DNA of 64,000 bases from Aquabacterium commune (GTDB taxonomy: Bacteria; Pseudomonadota; Gammaproteobacteria; Burkholderiales; Burkholderiaceae_C). Within the stretch, counting starts at the first letter, position 1, and every line of letters begins with the position of its first letter. The translations under genes were made by a program, and so were the position numbers. The DNA lies in contig NZ_SNXW01000003.1 of the NCBI RefSeq assembly GCF_004362855.1, positions 468,313 through 532,312 on the forward strand. The letters are read 5' to 3'. The notes beneath the pieces are model-generated. The model worked only from the letters and a program-made list of their open reading frames with translations, ran no database searches and had not been told where the DNA came from. This document shows, in pieces, positions 1-8,224 of this stretch.

Positions 1-373
1 GCTGGGGGGTTTGGGAAGCGATTTGTGGCGGGAGTGACCGCATGAGGCTGGTAGCAGCCGGTTACCGCGCGTCGACCTCATCGCGATACGAGCGCTGGGT
101 CGAATGCCCGTCAGCGGATACTGACCAGGGCAAGCGATTGCCCCATCTGCGACGCTCGCGGCCATGGGCTCGTCGCCCCAAAGCTGCAGCTCGCGCGAGC
201 CGATCGGACCCATACAGAGCCACCCGAAGGAGGCCCTGCTGCGATGGGTACACGCTGGATGGCAGCATTCGGAGCGCCTGAGGCGCGGCAGGAGTTAGCC
301 ACATGGCGCGGTGCGGCTCGAGGAAGCGTTGCTGGCGACGCCATGCCAATAAGACGGGACTCACGGATAAAGC
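1..373. other. Island DNA upstream of the defence gene, no supported gene
   Basis: About 370 bases at the left edge before the large nuclease-NTPase gene. Several short frames are open on both strands, but none has a convincing ribosome binding site, recognisable motif or consistent codon bias. I see no terminator or repeat here. It probably holds the promoter of the downstream gene, but I cannot place it. It is inferred to belong to the integrated island because the att scar lies to the right. Confidence 0.4.
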
Positions 374-3300
374 ATGACTTCGCCTGAACTCACCGGCGGT
401 GCCGGATTCACCTACGAAGACGCGGTCGCAGCGCAGTACCTCGCGGCAATCATCAGCGGCACGACGGCGGCGGGCCTCGACGGAAGGATCGTGCAGCGGG
501 TTGCCCAGCAGCAGGCCGACTTCGGCGAACCGCTCGACGACGTGATCGTCGATGCCGCCTCCCTGGCCGATGGAACCGTCATGCGGCTGTCGCTGCAGGT
601 CAAGCGTTCACTCACCATCTCGGACGCGGCGACCAACAGCGACTTCCGAGAAGTTATCCAACGCAGCTCACAGACGTTGCGGAAGCTGGACTTTCGCGAG
701 AACGTGGACCGCGTCGGAGCAGTCACGGGGTCAGTGGCGGAAGAGACGTCTCGAGCTTTCACGACCGTGTGCGAATGGGCTCGGGCTTCCGACACGACTG
801 CGGTCTTCATGCAACGGTTTGTCGACGGGGGAAACGCCTCGGTCAGTCACCGCGCTGTGGCCGAAGCGGTTCGAATGGCTGCACAGGACACAGGAACGCC
901 CCTGTCCGACGAACAGCTGCACCGCCTGCTCGCGCATTTGGTGCTGATCCGGTTTGATCCCCCCCACGCCGGATCGACGCACGAAGCGGAGGCAATCGCC
1001 AGCCTGCAGCGCGCGCTGGAGCCGCAGCAAGTGATGCATGCCGGCGACTTGTGGGATTTGCTGCGCCAGGTCGCCCGCGATGGAGCGGGTCGGAGCGCAG
1101 TGCACACTCGCGCATCGCTCGTGCGCGCGCTGGCTGGCTGGCGCTTCTTGGGGGCGCCTGCGTTCGCCGGCGACATGCAGACTCTGCGCGACAACACTCG
1201 CCACTGGCTCGACCAGCAGGCCGACGACATCGGAGGTACGCACCTCACGCGCCAGGTGCTGCGCGACCAGCTCGGCGCTCAGATGGCGGCCCACCGCCTG
1301 ACGTTGATCAAAGGCCTGCCCGGCACCGGCAAGACGGTGCTGCTGCGAGACGTGGTGCAAGAGCTGTCCGCCGATGGCACGACCTTGTTCCTCACCGCCA
1401 ACCGGCTCTCTGGCCGCAGCTGGTCAGAGCATGCCCGCGCGATGGGCTTGGCGACGATATCGATCGAGCCGCTGCTCGTGGAGGTCGCGGCAACCGGTCA
1501 TGCCACGCTACTGATCGATGGCCTCGACCGCATTGCGCCTGAACAGCGCGCGATCATGACCGACTTGCTCGGCCAGCTTCTGACGAACCCAGCACTTTCT
1601 GACTGGCGCGTGGTCGCCACCGCGCGCGACGCCGGCATCGAGCCCCTGCGCAACTGGGTGCCTGCTGCGCTGCTCGCTAGCGGCGGCGTAGGCTATGTCG
1701 ATGTGGAGAACCTGACGGACGAAGAGGCCAGCTCACTCGCGGATTCGCTGCCGGCGCTGCGGCCGCTCCTGACTGGCGGAAACGAGCGCGTGCGCACAAT
1801 GGCACGCCGCCCGTTCTTCGCGGCGGTGCTGGCACGGGGGTTCTCTCGGGCAGCGTATCCCTCCGGGTTCGCGCCTCAGTCGGAGGTGGACCTCGTGGAG
1901 GCCTGGTGGACACGGGGCGGCTATGACGCCCACGCGCCCCAGGCCCTGGCGCGGCAGCGGGGGCTTATCGAACTGGCCAAGCGCAGCGCGCCCGACCTAG
2001 GTCGCAATGTCCGCATCCGCGACCTGTCGACTGCAACGCAGGACGTGCTCCCGGCGCTGGAGGAGGATGGCCTAGTGCAGCAAGTACGCACGGGTCACAC
2101 GGCCCAGTTCAGTCACGATATTTTGTTCGAGTGGTCGTTCCTCCACCTGCTGCTAGATGAGGGTGACGACTGGATCGCTGTCCTAACTGCGGCCGGGGAA
2201 CCGCCCGCCTTGGCGCGCGTGGTGGAACTGCTGTCGCAGGCGACTTATCCGCTCCCTGACCAGTGGCCGCGAGAGCTACATGCCCTTGAGCGGGCTCAGG
2301 TGCGGCCGCAGTGGCTGCGCGCCTGGCTCGTGGCGCCCGTGTTCAGCCCACGCTTCGCTGAGCACGCCGAAATGTTCGCTGCCTCTTTGGCGTCGAACGG
2401 CTACCGGCTTTTCGGAAAGCTCATGGTGTGGATGCAGGCAGAGAAGACGACACCCAACCCCATGGTGCTCTCCGGAGCCCTGGGCGGCGATCTGGATGCC
2501 GCGGCGCGTATCCGTATCGCGGACTCGCTGGGCTGGCCTTCCGACTTCGCGGCGTGGCGCCGCCTGCTCACATGGGCGATCGAACAGGTCGAGTTGATTC
2601 CTGACGAACAGTTGCGGGATCTCGCCACGCTGTTCGAAACCTGGCAGGTCGCCTTCGCGGACTACCCAAACGTAGTGTCGCAGCGCATCGTAGCCCGGTG
2701 CGCAACGTGGTTGCACGCGATCGAGGACGAGCATGTGGACCGCCGGTTTCGATACAGCACGCCTGAAAGCGATGGCACGCCGCGCCCGCGGGTGCCGACG
2801 CAACTGGAGACGGAGCTACGTGCGTTGGTGCTCCGCGCAGCGCGCGCTTATCCTGATGTGGTCAGCGCCTATCTCGCGAAGGTCGAGACAATCGAGCGCT
2901 GGTCCGATGGCGGGTTCCGCGAGCTTATGACCTACGCGCCGTTGCTGGCGCAGACGCATCCTGCGCTGCTCGCGAGGGTCGCCAAGCGCTGGTTCATGAG
3001 GGAACTGCCGGACGACACATCGGCACGATGGCGTCGTGAAGCGCGTGAAGAGGGTCGTCGGCGCAGGGAAGCCGAGGCCGTCCCGCCGGAGAAGAGATCG
3101 CGGTGGGACAAGCTCGCGCTTTCGAGCACGTCGATCATGCACCACTCGTTCTCGCACCACGATTGGGACCGGCTGTCGATCGGCGGCGACCATCAGGGCT
3201 TCTTTCCCGCCTCGCCTCTCCGCGAACCGTTCCACTCGCTGCTCATGCGCGATCCAGCGACGGCGCTAGCGCTGATCCGCGACGTGACGAACCACGCCAC

Positions 3301-5758
3301 CACGGCGTGGCGTCAATTGCATGGGCACTCGCATGGCAGCGCAACACCGATGCCGCTCGTGTTGGTGTTTCCGTGGGGGCAGCAGGAGTTCTGGGGCGAC
3401 GACCGGCACTACTTATGGTTCCGCGGCCATGGCGGGCCGCAGGTCGTGGAGTGCGCACTCATGACGCTGGAGCACTGGGGCATCGCGCAGCTCGATGCCG
3501 GACGCCCGTTGGACGAAGTACTGCAACAGCTGCTGGAAGGGCACACGAGTATCGGTATCGTGGGGATTGCGGTGCACCTCGCCTTACGGGCCAAGCAAGT
3601 TTCGCCAACGACCTTGGCGCTGCTGCGCAGCCCGCGGCTGTGGCGGCACGACCTGCAGCGCCAGGTCCAAGAGCGCCAACTGCAAAGCGCGGGGCTGATG
3701 GGCTTCGACAACGCAAGCGGCGACGCAGTGCACCGTCAAGCAGTCGCCGACAGCAGCCAGATGACGTCGCGCCGCTTGGAGCTGCGCGACCTGGTACCGC
3801 TCTTCGTCCTCGGAGGCGACACAGCCTTGCGCGAGGCGTGCCGCGTCGCTCTCGACGACTTCCCGAACAAGCTGGAGTTCGCCTATCAGGAAGAGGCGCA
3901 GAACCCAGAACATTTGGCCGAGCTCCGCCGCACCGCCGAACTATGGTCGGAGTTGGGCCACGCCGAGAACTACACCGCAGCTCCGATCCCCGGCCGCAGT
4001 GATATGGTCCAGATCTCGATGAGCAGTTCGCGACACGAAGCTCCCGAGATACAAGCAGCCCTGCACCGCCATGCGCAGGCGGCGCGCGAGATGGAGCTGT
4101 GGCTGTGGGTTGATAAGTGCTTCACGTTGCGCCAATGGGCGCCGGGCTTCTCGGTGGACGATGCCATCGGGCGTGCGAAAGAGATGGCTGATGCGGCTGC
4201 TGCAGGGAGGTCGATGTCGCCGATGCCTGGCAGCGGGTTGACGGAAGGCGCGATTGCGGGAACGGCAGCGGCAGTGATTTGTTTCGCCGATGCGAGCGGG
4301 CATGAGGCCTGGGCCGATGCCACCATCGAAAGCTTCCGCGTTGCGGAGGACGAGATCTCCGACGACACGTTTTCTGGATCTGTGATCCCTTGGCACCGGA
4401 AGATCTTCGTGGCGCATGCGTTGGCCGCGCGTATCGGATCGGCCCGCGAACATCCTGCCTACCGTGAAGCGCTCTATCGCTTGATTTCGCACCCACTCGA
4501 TTCGGTTTCGTTCGTTGCGCTGTCCGGCGTGGCTGGCTGCTGGCAGCACGACGCGCGGTTCGCCTGGTGTGGCTTGAACCTCGGGTTGCGGTTGGCGCAG
4601 CTCGTAAGCAGGCGAGACATGCACCGGCTAGACACCAAGGCACGGCGGCAGGTGGAATCGGACCACCGTGGCGCGACGATGGCCGCGGCACTCGACGAGT
4701 ACCGTGCGCAAGGGCCGCTGCCTGCCTGGGTGCGCCCACGGGCTTCGTGGGTGCGGGCCGCGCCGGATGCTGAGAATCCGCAGACTCTCGACGTGGAAGA
4801 AGACGAAGGGTGGCAGTGCACCGATGATCTGTGGGACGGCCGGTACGCCGCGAACGTCTTGCAGAGAGTCCCAGTGGCGGTGGTCATGGCGAGCGCTGGC
4901 CGTGCGCACTTTGTCGACGCCCTCGAGGCGTATATCGGCTGGACGCTCGACACGCTCAATCCGGTGTGGCGAAAAGAGCGGCGTCGGGGCCGCGAGCGTG
5001 GCGATGCAAACCTGTACGAGTGGGAGGATCAGCTGGGTCGGATGGTGGCAAGCGTTGCCCCCCATCTTCCAGCCGACGAGATCTTGCAGAGGTTGCTGCG
5101 GCCGATCCTCGCGCAGCCTGACGAGATCGCGATGCGGCTGCTCGCGCCGTTCACTGAGTCGCTGGTTTGCGGTGAAATCCTCGATGCGCCGGAGGTCCGC
5201 GATGACACCCTCCTCCTGCTGCATGCCGTGCTCGAACGAATGCTGGAGAACGACTATCTGCGCCGTTCGCCGCACAACGAAGGGCGCATGGGCGGCTTCG
5301 ACCTGCCGGAGCTGGTCAAGTCGCTGCTGTTCGTGGTCGTCGAGCACGCCTCCGGCGCCGCGCGATTCGCCAACGGCCGCTGGGACGACCTCGGCCAGGT
5401 GATGCCACTTGTTGACCGTATGGTGCGCGCTGCGGGCTGGCACCCCTACGTCGCGCGTCAGTTCGTCACGCTGTGTGAACGTTCCGGAGCTGCCTACCCG
5501 ACCAACACATTCGCCGACCAGGTGCTGGCGCAGGTCGTCGATGGGCGCCTGCCGGCGGGCTGGAAGGGCTCCTCGGTGCCAGCCGCGATCGCGGCTCTGG
5601 TTCAGGCGCACGCCGACCGACAGCATCCGTTGCCGGCTCCTCTGGCCCGCAAGCTGCTGCAGGTGCTTGACGCGATGGTCGATTTTGGCGACCGCCGTAG
5701 CGCGGCCTTGCAACAGAGCGAGTCCTTTCGCGGCGTGCGCCTCGCCGCGCCAGCCTGA
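374..5758 (+). CDS. Putative anti-phage STAND NTPase with N-terminal PD-(D/E)XK (Cap4-like) nuclease
   Basis: This 1794-residue protein has three visible parts. Residues about 8-80 hold GGAGFTYEDA, then a D55-D56-V pair and QVK (75-77), the spacing expected of a PD-(D/E)XK nuclease of the Cap4/DUF4297 type. Residues 314-321 are a Walker A motif (GLPGTGKT) and 379-385 a Walker B-like strand (LLIDGLD), giving a STAND/AAA-like NTPase. From about residue 700 to the end there is a long, probably helical region with no motif I recognise, where a ligand sensor would sit. Nuclease-STAND-sensor is the architecture of Avs-type anti-phage proteins, which bind a phage protein, oligomerise and cut DNA; that role is inferred. 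It stands alone next to an att scar. The ATG at 374 has only a weak ribosome binding site. An unrelated NACHT-like ATPase is the main alternative. Confidence 0.7.
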   Translation: MTSPELTGGAGFTYEDAVAAQYLAAIISGTTAAGLDGRIVQRVAQQQADFGEPLDDVIVDAASLADGTVMRLSLQVKRSLTISDAATNSDFREVIQRSSQTLRKLDFRENVDRVGAVTGSVAEETSRAFTTVCEWARASDTTAVFMQRFVDGGNASVSHRAVAEAVRMAAQDTGTPLSDEQLHRLLAHLVLIRFDPPHAGSTHEAEAIASLQRALEPQQVMHAGDLWDLLRQVARDGAGRSAVHTRASLVRALAGWRFLGAPAFAGDMQTLRDNTRHWLDQQADDIGGTHLTRQVLRDQLGAQMAAHRLTLIKGLPGTGKTVLLRDVVQELSADGTTLFLTANRLSGRSWSEHARAMGLATISIEPLLVEVAATGHATLLIDGLDRIAPEQRAIMTDLLGQLLTNPALSDWRVVATARDAGIEPLRNWVPAALLASGGVGYVDVENLTDEEASSLADSLPALRPLLTGGNERVRTMARRPFFAAVLARGFSRAAYPSGFAPQSEVDLVEAWWTRGGYDAHAPQALARQRGLIELAKRSAPDLGRNVRIRDLSTATQDVLPALEEDGLVQQVRTGHTAQFSHDILFEWSFLHLLLDEGDDWIAVLTAAGEPPALARVVELLSQATYPLPDQWPRELHALERAQVRPQWLRAWLVAPVFSPRFAEHAEMFAASLASNGYRLFGKLMVWMQAEKTTPNPMVLSGALGGDLDAAARIRIADSLGWPSDFAAWRRLLTWAIEQVELIPDEQLRDLATLFETWQVAFADYPNVVSQRIVARCATWLHAIEDEHVDRRFRYSTPESDGTPRPRVPTQLETELRALVLRAARAYPDVVSAYLAKVETIERWSDGGFRELMTYAPLLAQTHPALLARVAKRWFMRELPDDTSARWRREAREEGRRRREAEAVPPEKRSRWDKLALSSTSIMHHSFSHHDWDRLSIGGDHQGFFPASPLREPFHSLLMRDPATALALIRDVTNHATTAWRQLHGHSHGSATPMPLVLVFPWGQQEFWGDDRHYLWFRGHGGPQVVECALMTLEHWGIAQLDAGRPLDEVLQQLLEGHTSIGIVGIAVHLALRAKQVSPTTLALLRSPRLWRHDLQRQVQERQLQSAGLMGFDNASGDAVHRQAVADSSQMTSRRLELRDLVPLFVLGGDTALREACRVALDDFPNKLEFAYQEEAQNPEHLAELRRTAELWSELGHAENYTAAPIPGRSDMVQISMSSSRHEAPEIQAALHRHAQAAREMELWLWVDKCFTLRQWAPGFSVDDAIGRAKEMADAAAAGRSMSPMPGSGLTEGAIAGTAAAVICFADASGHEAWADATIESFRVAEDEISDDTFSGSVIPWHRKIFVAHALAARIGSAREHPAYREALYRLISHPLDSVSFVALSGVAGCWQHDARFAWCGLNLGLRLAQLVSRRDMHRLDTKARRQVESDHRGATMAAALDEYRAQGPLPAWVRPRASWVRAAPDAENPQTLDVEEDEGWQCTDDLWDGRYAANVLQRVPVAVVMASAGRAHFVDALEAYIGWTLDTLNPVWRKERRRGRERGDANLYEWEDQLGRMVASVAPHLPADEILQRLLRPILAQPDEIAMRLLAPFTESLVCGEILDAPEVRDDTLLLLHAVLERMLENDYLRRSPHNEGRMGGFDLPELVKSLLFVVVEHASGAARFANGRWDDLGQVMPLVDRMVRAAGWHPYVARQFVTLCERSGAAYPTNTFADQVLAQVVDGRLPAGWKGSSVPAAIAALVQAHADRQHPLPAPLARKLLQVLDAMVDFGDRRSAALQQSESFRGVRLAAPA

Positions 5759-6250
5759 TGTGCGCTACGCGAGCAGGACGCTCACCCGTTGTCGGGTCTT
5801 CACCTCTTGTTAATCAGGCTTCTCAAAGTTTGCTGGCACCCGCTGGAAGTACTTCTTCAGCGCCCAGCCCGTGGTTGGTCAGCAGCCTGAGAGCTTTCAC
5901 GAGCAGATGACCGCTCCTGGCCGAGAGCAGTCCCCGGATGAGGTAGCCGCGACCGTCGGCTCTCGCTGCCCAGCAGTCGCTCCATTTCGCGCTTGGCGCG
6001 CCCCCCTCGGTAACTGACACCCGTCGCCGGTTTGCACAAGTGTCCGAGATCAGATTGCAGCCCAAGTTAGGACCCCAGACGGCCGAAAGACGACGCGGTC
6101 CCTATCCTGACATTGATAGCGGAAGTGATAGCGATTGAGGCTTCGGAGGCCTTCGCTCAGCTTCGGTCGATTTCGGACACATTCGCCTAAGTGGTTGCTA
6201 CACTTAGGGTTCCGGTGACGGCAAAGCCTGCACACGGGCCTGAGAATTCA
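5759..6250. other. Gene-free tail of the island between the defence gene and the att scar
   Basis: About 490 bases with only short open frames on the minus strand (80 and 61 residues), which look like decayed sequence without a recognisable family. The segment is less GC-rich towards its right side. It contains two copies of TGATAGCG 12 bp apart (6114-6121 and 6126-6133) and a perfect 8-bp inverted repeat, CCTAAGTG/CACTTAGG (6186-6208). Repeats this close to an attachment site could be arm-type recombinase sites, which is inference. Confidence 0.4.
6186..6208. repeat. Perfect 8-bp inverted repeat near the att site
   Basis: CCTAAGTG at 6186-6193 and CACTTAGG at 6201-6208 flank the 7-base spacer GTTGCTA. 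There is no T-tract on either side, so it does not look like an intrinsic terminator. It lies 43 bases before the half-tRNA. Confidence 0.6.
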
Positions 6251-6296
6251 ACTGTTAATCCGTAGGTCCCTGGTTCGAGCCCAGGTCGAGGAGCCA
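6251..6296 (+). other. Orphan 3' half of tRNA-Asn (GTT), attachment-site scar
   Basis: The sequence starts at the anticodon loop (ACTGTTAAT) and continues through the 3' anticodon stem, a complete T-arm (CCTGG, loop TTCGAGC, CCAGG), the 3' acceptor strand TCGAGGA, discriminator G and an encoded CCA. The bases upstream do not pair with the anticodon stem, and no D-arm or 5' acceptor strand is present, so this cannot be a working tRNA. Loss of identity exactly at the anticodon loop is typical of the crossover point used by tyrosine recombinases in tRNA genes. The terminator just downstream belongs to the original chromosomal tRNA-Asn gene. Confidence 0.85.
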
Positions 6297-6305
6297 AATT
6301 CAGCG

Positions 6306-6334
6306 AAAGCCACCTTTGGGTGGCTTTTTGCTTT
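6306..6334 (+). terminator. Intrinsic terminator of the original tRNA-Asn gene
   Basis: Nine-base arms AAAGCCACC (6306-6314) and GGTGGCTTT (6319-6327) close a TTTG loop and are followed by a T-rich run (TTTGCTTT). It sits 10 bases after the CCA of the half-tRNA, so it marks the chromosomal side of the island junction. Confidence 0.85.
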
Positions 6335-6363
6335 GTGCCGCCACGGTGATCACAGGGCCGCAT

Positions 6364-7200
6364 TCACAGCGCCACCGTCTCCGCCGCCCCCGTGAGCAGG
6401 GCCTTGCTGAGGATGTGGTAGCCGTCGGCATCGAAGGTGGCGCTCACGTGCCTCAGCTTGCGCGCCGCCGCCAGAGTGGTCACGGTGCCCAAGTGGCACC
6501 AGTTGCGCACGACGTGGATGTCTTGCCGCTCGCCATCACGCTCCACCACCGCCACGGCCCCCTCGTGCGGCCAGATGGCCACGCGGTGCGCCTGCAGGGC
6601 CTCCATGAGGCGTGCGTGGTGCGCCTGCGCAGGCTCCGCGCCACAGCAAGCCCCCAGGCAGCGTCGGATCTGGTGCCGGAAACAGGGGCGCCCGGGGGCC
6701 AAGCGCTCCAGGCCCAGCAAGCCGCAGCACAGGCCATGCGCATCGGCCAACTGGCGCAGGTGCTCCTGGGCCGCGCGGGGGCTGCCGAACAGGCCGTAGA
6801 GCGGCCCGGCATCGGCGGCAGCACTGACATCGGCCTCCCGCGCCGGCACGATGTCCGGGCGCTCGGCGGCAAAGCGCAGCGACCACAACTGCCTCGACCG
6901 CCGCAGGCGCTGGTTGAACAAGGGATGCTCGGCCTTGATCCGGGCCGACTCCAGCAGCAGGGCGCCGATTTCGCCGGCCGTGCGCTCGCAACTGACGCGC
7001 ACCGTCTGGCGCAGCATCGCGGCCTCGTCAGGGGTGTTGAAGTGGCTCATCACCCGGGCACGGATGTTCACGCTCTTGCCGATGTACAGCGGCAAGCCCC
7101 CGGTCGCGCCGTGGAAGGTGTAAACACCCGGCGCTGCAGGCAGGTCGGCCAAACAAGGCCTCAGGTGCTCGGGGTAGGTGTGCGGAACAGGGTGGCCCAC
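6364..7200 (-). CDS. cho: Excinuclease Cho (UvrC-like GIY-YIG endonuclease)
   Basis: Cho makes the 3' incision in nucleotide excision repair together with UvrA and UvrB, especially at bulky lesions. The 278-residue product starts with a GIY-YIG domain: GVY at 25-27, YIG at 39-41 followed by K42 and the conserved Arg around 47, and LLLESARIKAEHPLFNQ further on. A cysteine-rich stretch, RPCFRHQIRRCLGACCG, matches the conserved cysteine region of UvrC. It lacks UvrC's second (RNase H-like) nuclease and HhH domains, which makes it Cho; the E. coli protein is 295 residues. It is the first chromosomal gene after the island and has no operon partner. Confidence 0.9.
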   Translation of the reverse strand: MGHPVPHTYPEHLRPCLADLPAAPGVYTFHGATGGLPLYIGKSVNIRARVMSHFNTPDEAAMLRQTVRVSCERTAGEIGALLLESARIKAEHPLFNQRLRRSRQLWSLRFAAERPDIVPAREADVSAAADAGPLYGLFGSPRAAQEHLRQLADAHGLCCGLLGLERLAPGRPCFRHQIRRCLGACCGAEPAQAHHARLMEALQAHRVAIWPHEGAVAVVERDGERQDIHVVRNWCHLGTVTTLAAARKLRHVSATFDADGYHILSKALLTGAAETVAL

Positions 7201-7358
7201 GGTGGCAACGGCGCCCAGGGTGCCTGACGAACAAAAGAGGCGCCCAGTTTACGAGGCCATGCACTGCGGTGACCGAGCGAGATGCGCCGGGGCACCAAGC
7301 CAAGCACGTCAATCTGGCGTCAATCCGACACCGAGCCCCCCGCATGGCCGCAGCGCCC

Positions 7359-7390
7359 AAAAGAAAGGCCCCGGCCGTGAGACCGGAGCC
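7359..7390 (-). terminator. Intrinsic terminator with no assigned transcript
   Basis: Read on the minus strand, GGCTCCGG and CCGGGGCC form an 8-bp stem (one G-U pair) around an 8-base loop, followed by TTTCTTTT. It points towards cho but lies upstream of it, so it must end a transcript made between 7390 and about 7850. No clear gene occupies that interval. Confidence 0.75.
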
Positions 7391-7752
7391 TGGGGAAACC
7401 GCCCGACGGATCGGGCCGAGCCCACGCTGCACACGCCCATCTCAGTTCAACCTGACCTGGCCGAAGCCGGGCGGCAGGGACCCGCGTTGGATCCACTGCC
7501 TGAAAGGCCTGACCCCACATCCGGATGGCATGGGGCGATGGGCGTGGCGCACTCGCGTGCAAGCGCTGCGTGGGCTGGGTTGGCGCGCAAGGCGATCAAC
7601 CTGCGCGAATCTTAGCCACGCAGGCCGATGCCGAGGGCGCTTTTGCCGCCCCACCTGCACAAGCGCACGCACGTTCCGGCCGAAAGCGTGACTTGCGACC
7701 GCTTGGGATGCGACGCCGCCGACATCATCGACGCGAAGAATGCATCAGATCA

Positions 7753-7777
7753 TTTCAATCAATTTGCATGATTGAAA
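7753..7777. promoter_or_regulatory. 25-bp palindromic operator-like site
   Basis: TTTCAATCA (7753-7761) and TGATTGAAA (7769-7777) are perfect 9-bp inverted arms around ATTTGCA. The site is 70 bases before the DUF4148-like gene in a locally AT-rich stretch, as expected for a regulator binding site. The regulator is unknown. Confidence 0.55.
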
Positions 7778-7847
7778 CGCCATACGCACACTGTGAACCA
7801 AGGGCAAACCCGACCCTCATTCCCAGACTCACTGAAAGGATCGCACC

Positions 7848-8189
7848 ATGAACTCGAACCGCACCGCCCAAGCCAAGTCCCTCAGCGCCACCCTGGCCCT
7901 GACCGCTTCCTTGCTGCTGGCCGCCGCCCTGCCCCAGGCCCATGCCGAGGAATTCGACCTGCCCAAGCCGACCGCCTCGCAGCTCAGCCGCGCCGAAGTC
8001 ATCGCCGACCGGCACCTGTGGCAGCGTGCGGGCGTGGACCGCTTCGCCGACCTGCAGGAATACGGACTCCAAACCAGCGAATACCAGAAGGCTTTTGCCG
8101 AGTACCAGCGCCTGCGCAACAGCCCGGCTTTCGCCCAGGAAGTGGCCCGTGTCAAGGCCGAGCAAGCCACGCAGCACGCCAGCCGTTGA
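7848..8189 (+). CDS. DUF4148-like small secreted protein
   Basis: The 113-residue product has a typical signal peptide (basic start, hydrophobic core about residues 12-28, LPQAHA cleavage around 34). The mature part has SRAEVIADRHLWQRAG, which resembles the DUF4148 signature (TRAEV...L..aG) of short periplasmic proteins that are common and multi-copy in Burkholderiales. The function of DUF4148 is unknown. The start is supported by AAAGGA seven bases upstream. It stands alone downstream of the 25-bp palindrome. The family assignment is by resemblance only; a generic periplasmic protein is the alternative. Confidence 0.6.
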   Translation: MNSNRTAQAKSLSATLALTASLLLAAALPQAHAEEFDLPKPTASQLSRAEVIADRHLWQRAGVDRFADLQEYGLQTSEYQKAFAEYQRLRNSPAFAQEVARVKAEQATQHASR

Positions 8190-8224
8190 GCCTGCACGCA
8201 AGGGCGTCTGACGGGCCTGGCGCC

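Larger units (their letters stand above)
1..6296. mobile_element. Terminal segment of a tRNA-Asn-integrated genomic island
   Basis: The segment between the window start and the orphan tRNA-Asn 3' half is interpreted as the distal end of an integrated island. The sequence shows a 3' half-tRNA with no matching 5' half, chromosomal-type genes beginning directly after its terminator, and a single large defence-like gene to the left. Elements of this type use the 3' end of a tRNA gene as attachment site and carry a copy that restores the intact tRNA at the other end. That other end, and any integrase, would lie left of the window. The left boundary given is only the window edge. Confidence 0.6.
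7201..7847. other. Intergenic region with an orphan minus-strand terminator and a palindrome
   Basis: About 650 bases between cho and the DUF4148-like gene. Frames of 76-140 residues are open on both strands, but none is convincing. The best minus-strand candidate (7442-7672, GTG start, 76 residues) ends 52 bases before the terminator at 7359-7390, so either a small protein or a small RNA may be made from this strand. The right third is AT-richer and holds a long palindrome, consistent with a promoter for the plus-strand gene. Confidence 0.4.

Noticed and set aside
6050..6235. Integrase or transposase remnant in the short minus-strand frames near the att scar
   Set aside because: No recombinase or DDE motif is visible in the 61- and 80-residue readings.
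7400..7620. SRP RNA or 6S RNA ahead of the orphan terminator
   Set aside because: The segment has an SRP-like CCAGGTCAGG, but the conserved tetraloop and following core are missing, and I cannot form the 6S closing stem by eye.
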